From Elusimicrobiota bacterium (GTDB taxonomy: Bacteria > CAYTYR01 > UBA6262 > DAOVJB01), in NCBI GenBank assembly GCA_030673425.1, contig DAOVJB010000076.1, forward strand, positions 1 through 6,379: a stretch of DNA of 6,379 nt, given 5' to 3'. Positions 5,632 to 6,379 of this stretch are shown in pieces. How positions within the stretch are numbered: the first letter of the stretch is position 1; each line of letters starts with the position of its first letter. Made by a program: the position numbers and the translations under genes. The notes under the pieces are model-generated. The model was not told the DNA's origin, searched no databases, and saw only the letters and a program-made list of their open reading frames with translations.

Positions 5632-6213
5632 ATGATTGAATGGATAAAAGGCCATAAACATTTTAAGCAAGTGCAAGAAAAACATAAGGAGTTTTTGCTT
5701 TTCTTGTTTTATGCAGATTTTTCTTCTACCTCAAAACGTGCTCTGGCTGAACTTGAACAATTCAGCAAAGAAAATAAAGAAATGCCTGTTTGTATTATTG
5801 ATGTGGAGAAAATAAAGGGGGTACATAAACAATTCGGGGTTGAAAATGTTCCCACAGTTGTAGCGGTTAAGAAAAAGAAAGTGTTTTGGCGGGTTGAAGG
5901 TGTTGAAAGTGCTCAGTTTTATAGTCGTGTTTTTTCTGGAGTATATGCTTCTCACTATAAGATAGGTGAAAAGAGAGTTTCTCATCGGGTGACTGTATAT
6001 AGCGGACCGGGTTGTCCTGCATGTGGGGCTGCGAAAGCTTATTTAAGGCGACAGGGTATTAATTTTAGGGTAGTAGATATAGCTCGTGACCAGCATGCAG
6101 CCGAAAGGTTAGTCCGACGTAGCGGCCAGATGGCTGTGCCCCAGATTGATATTGACGGGCATTTAATAGTAGGTTTTGACCAGGCAAAGATTGACAAATT
6201 TCTTTCAAATTAG
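5632..6213 (+). CDS. Thioredoxin-fold (cysteine-less) plus glutaredoxin two-domain protein
   Basis: This 193-aa protein has two thioredoxin-fold halves. The N-terminal half (~1-110) keeps the fold landmarks: FLLFLFYADF (21-30), cis-Pro in VENVPTVVAV (70-79) and a following strand with VEGV (88-91). Its active site, expected as W-C-x-x-C-K, reads F-S-S-T-S-K (30-35), so both cysteines are serine and it cannot do dithiol exchange. The C-terminal half (~119-193) is glutaredoxin/NrdH-like: VTVYSGPGCPAC (120-131) with C128 and C131, AVPQIDIDG (168-176) with cis-Pro 170, and VGFD (180-183). The layout resembles the N-terminal domain of AhpF, where an inactive thioredoxin fold precedes an active CxxC fold. 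Likely role: thiol-disulfide transfer in the cytoplasm, with the first half as scaffold or docking module. GGGAGG at 5615-5620 is 11 nt before ATG, slightly long. There is no signal peptide. The gene follows the ferredoxin after 50 bp. Confidence 0.85.
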   Translation: MIEWIKGHKHFKQVQEKHKEFLLFLFYADFSSTSKRALAELEQFSKENKEMPVCIIDVEKIKGVHKQFGVENVPTVVAVKKKKVFWRVEGVESAQFYSRVFSGVYASHYKIGEKRVSHRVTVYSGPGCPACGAAKAYLRRQGINFRVVDIARDQHAAERLVRRSGQMAVPQIDIDGHLIVGFDQAKIDKFLSN

Positions 6214-6229
6214 ATGAGGAGGTAAAAGT

Positions 6230-6379
6230 ATGAAGTTAAAACCAATCAATGGACGCATTGTAGTGAAAGCTTTTGAGGCTAAAGAGAGGACATCCAGTGG
6301 CATATATCTGCCTGATACTGCAAAAGAAAAACTTCATCAAGGCGAGGTCATTGCGGTAGCAAAAGATGCAACTGATGAA
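6230..6379 (+). CDS. groES: GroES-type co-chaperonin (chaperonin 10), 3' end outside the window
   Basis: Fifty codons are visible from ATG at 6230, about half of a ~95-aa GroES. The sequence MKLKPINGRIVVK, the mobile-loop region ERTSSGIYLPDTAKEK (19-34) and QGEVIAVAKD (37-46) match the GroES family pattern: L-x-P-L-x-D-R-V-like start, then S-G-G-I-x-L-P-D (here S-S-G-I-Y-L-P-D), then x-G-E-V-x-A-V. The mobile loop of GroES contacts the GroEL apical domain; the I-Y-L tripeptide in the loop is at the usual hydrophobic contact. GAGGAGGT (6216-6223) lies 6 nt before ATG, and the gene starts 16 bp after the glutaredoxin stop, so it belongs to the same operon. Whether groEL follows, or this is an extra GroES paralogue, cannot be seen. 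Confidence 0.85.
   Translation, partial: MKLKPINGRIVVKAFEAKERTSSGIYLPDTAKEKLHQGEVIAVAKDATDE

Noticed and set aside
1-6379. tRNA, rRNA, CRISPR arrays or transposase genes
   Set aside because: None was seen on either strand; the window is filled by protein-coding genes and short spacers.

Overview
The window is compact, gene-dense bacterial DNA with moderate to low GC, and every gene has a Shine-Dalgarno site. The gene content is an iron-sulfur rRNA methyltransferase, an Mrp-type Fe-S carrier, a two-cluster ferredoxin and a glutaredoxin. This suggests an anaerobic or microaerophilic bacterium. A lipobox protein with Ser at position +2 would fit a Gram-negative envelope. The phylum cannot be fixed from this sequence alone. 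The overall style, including a dispersed-looking palindrome that encodes 'NPVRN...', resembles uncultivated lineages such as Omnitrophota or Desulfobacterota, but that is only an impression.

Layout. Positions 1-2492 hold three plus-strand genes in close succession: the 3' part of a transglutaminase-like protein, an RlmD/RumA-type 23S rRNA uracil-C5 methyltransferase that starts at TTG, and a 74-residue membrane-anchored acidic protein. A possible bidirectional terminator (about 2520-2565) separates them from a convergent minus-strand gene (2572-3531) for a secreted lipoprotein of unknown function.

The 190-bp divergent intergenic region (3532-3723) carries the clearest regulatory signal in the window. 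It has a near-consensus sigma-70 promoter (TTGACA, 17 bp, TATTCT with an extended TGn), followed directly by a 25-bp palindrome that matches the Fur-family box at 16 of 21 positions. It should drive a plus-strand operon: Mrp/NBP35-like P-loop ATPase, class I SAM methyltransferase, 2x[4Fe-4S] ferredoxin, a two-domain protein with a thioredoxin fold that has lost its cysteines fused to an active-type glutaredoxin, and the start of a GroES-like co-chaperonin that runs off the window. An 11-bp-arm palindrome lies between the ATPase and the methyltransferase, and read-through of it creates a false N-terminal extension.

The reading I favour is a metal- or peroxide-responsive operon (Fur, Zur or PerR type) that combines Fe-S cluster delivery, electron transfer, thiol redox chemistry and protein folding. 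The individual families are known. The combination under one Fur-type operator, with a cysteine-less Trx-Grx fusion, is the most interesting part of the window. The first half of the window looks more GC-rich than the operon half.
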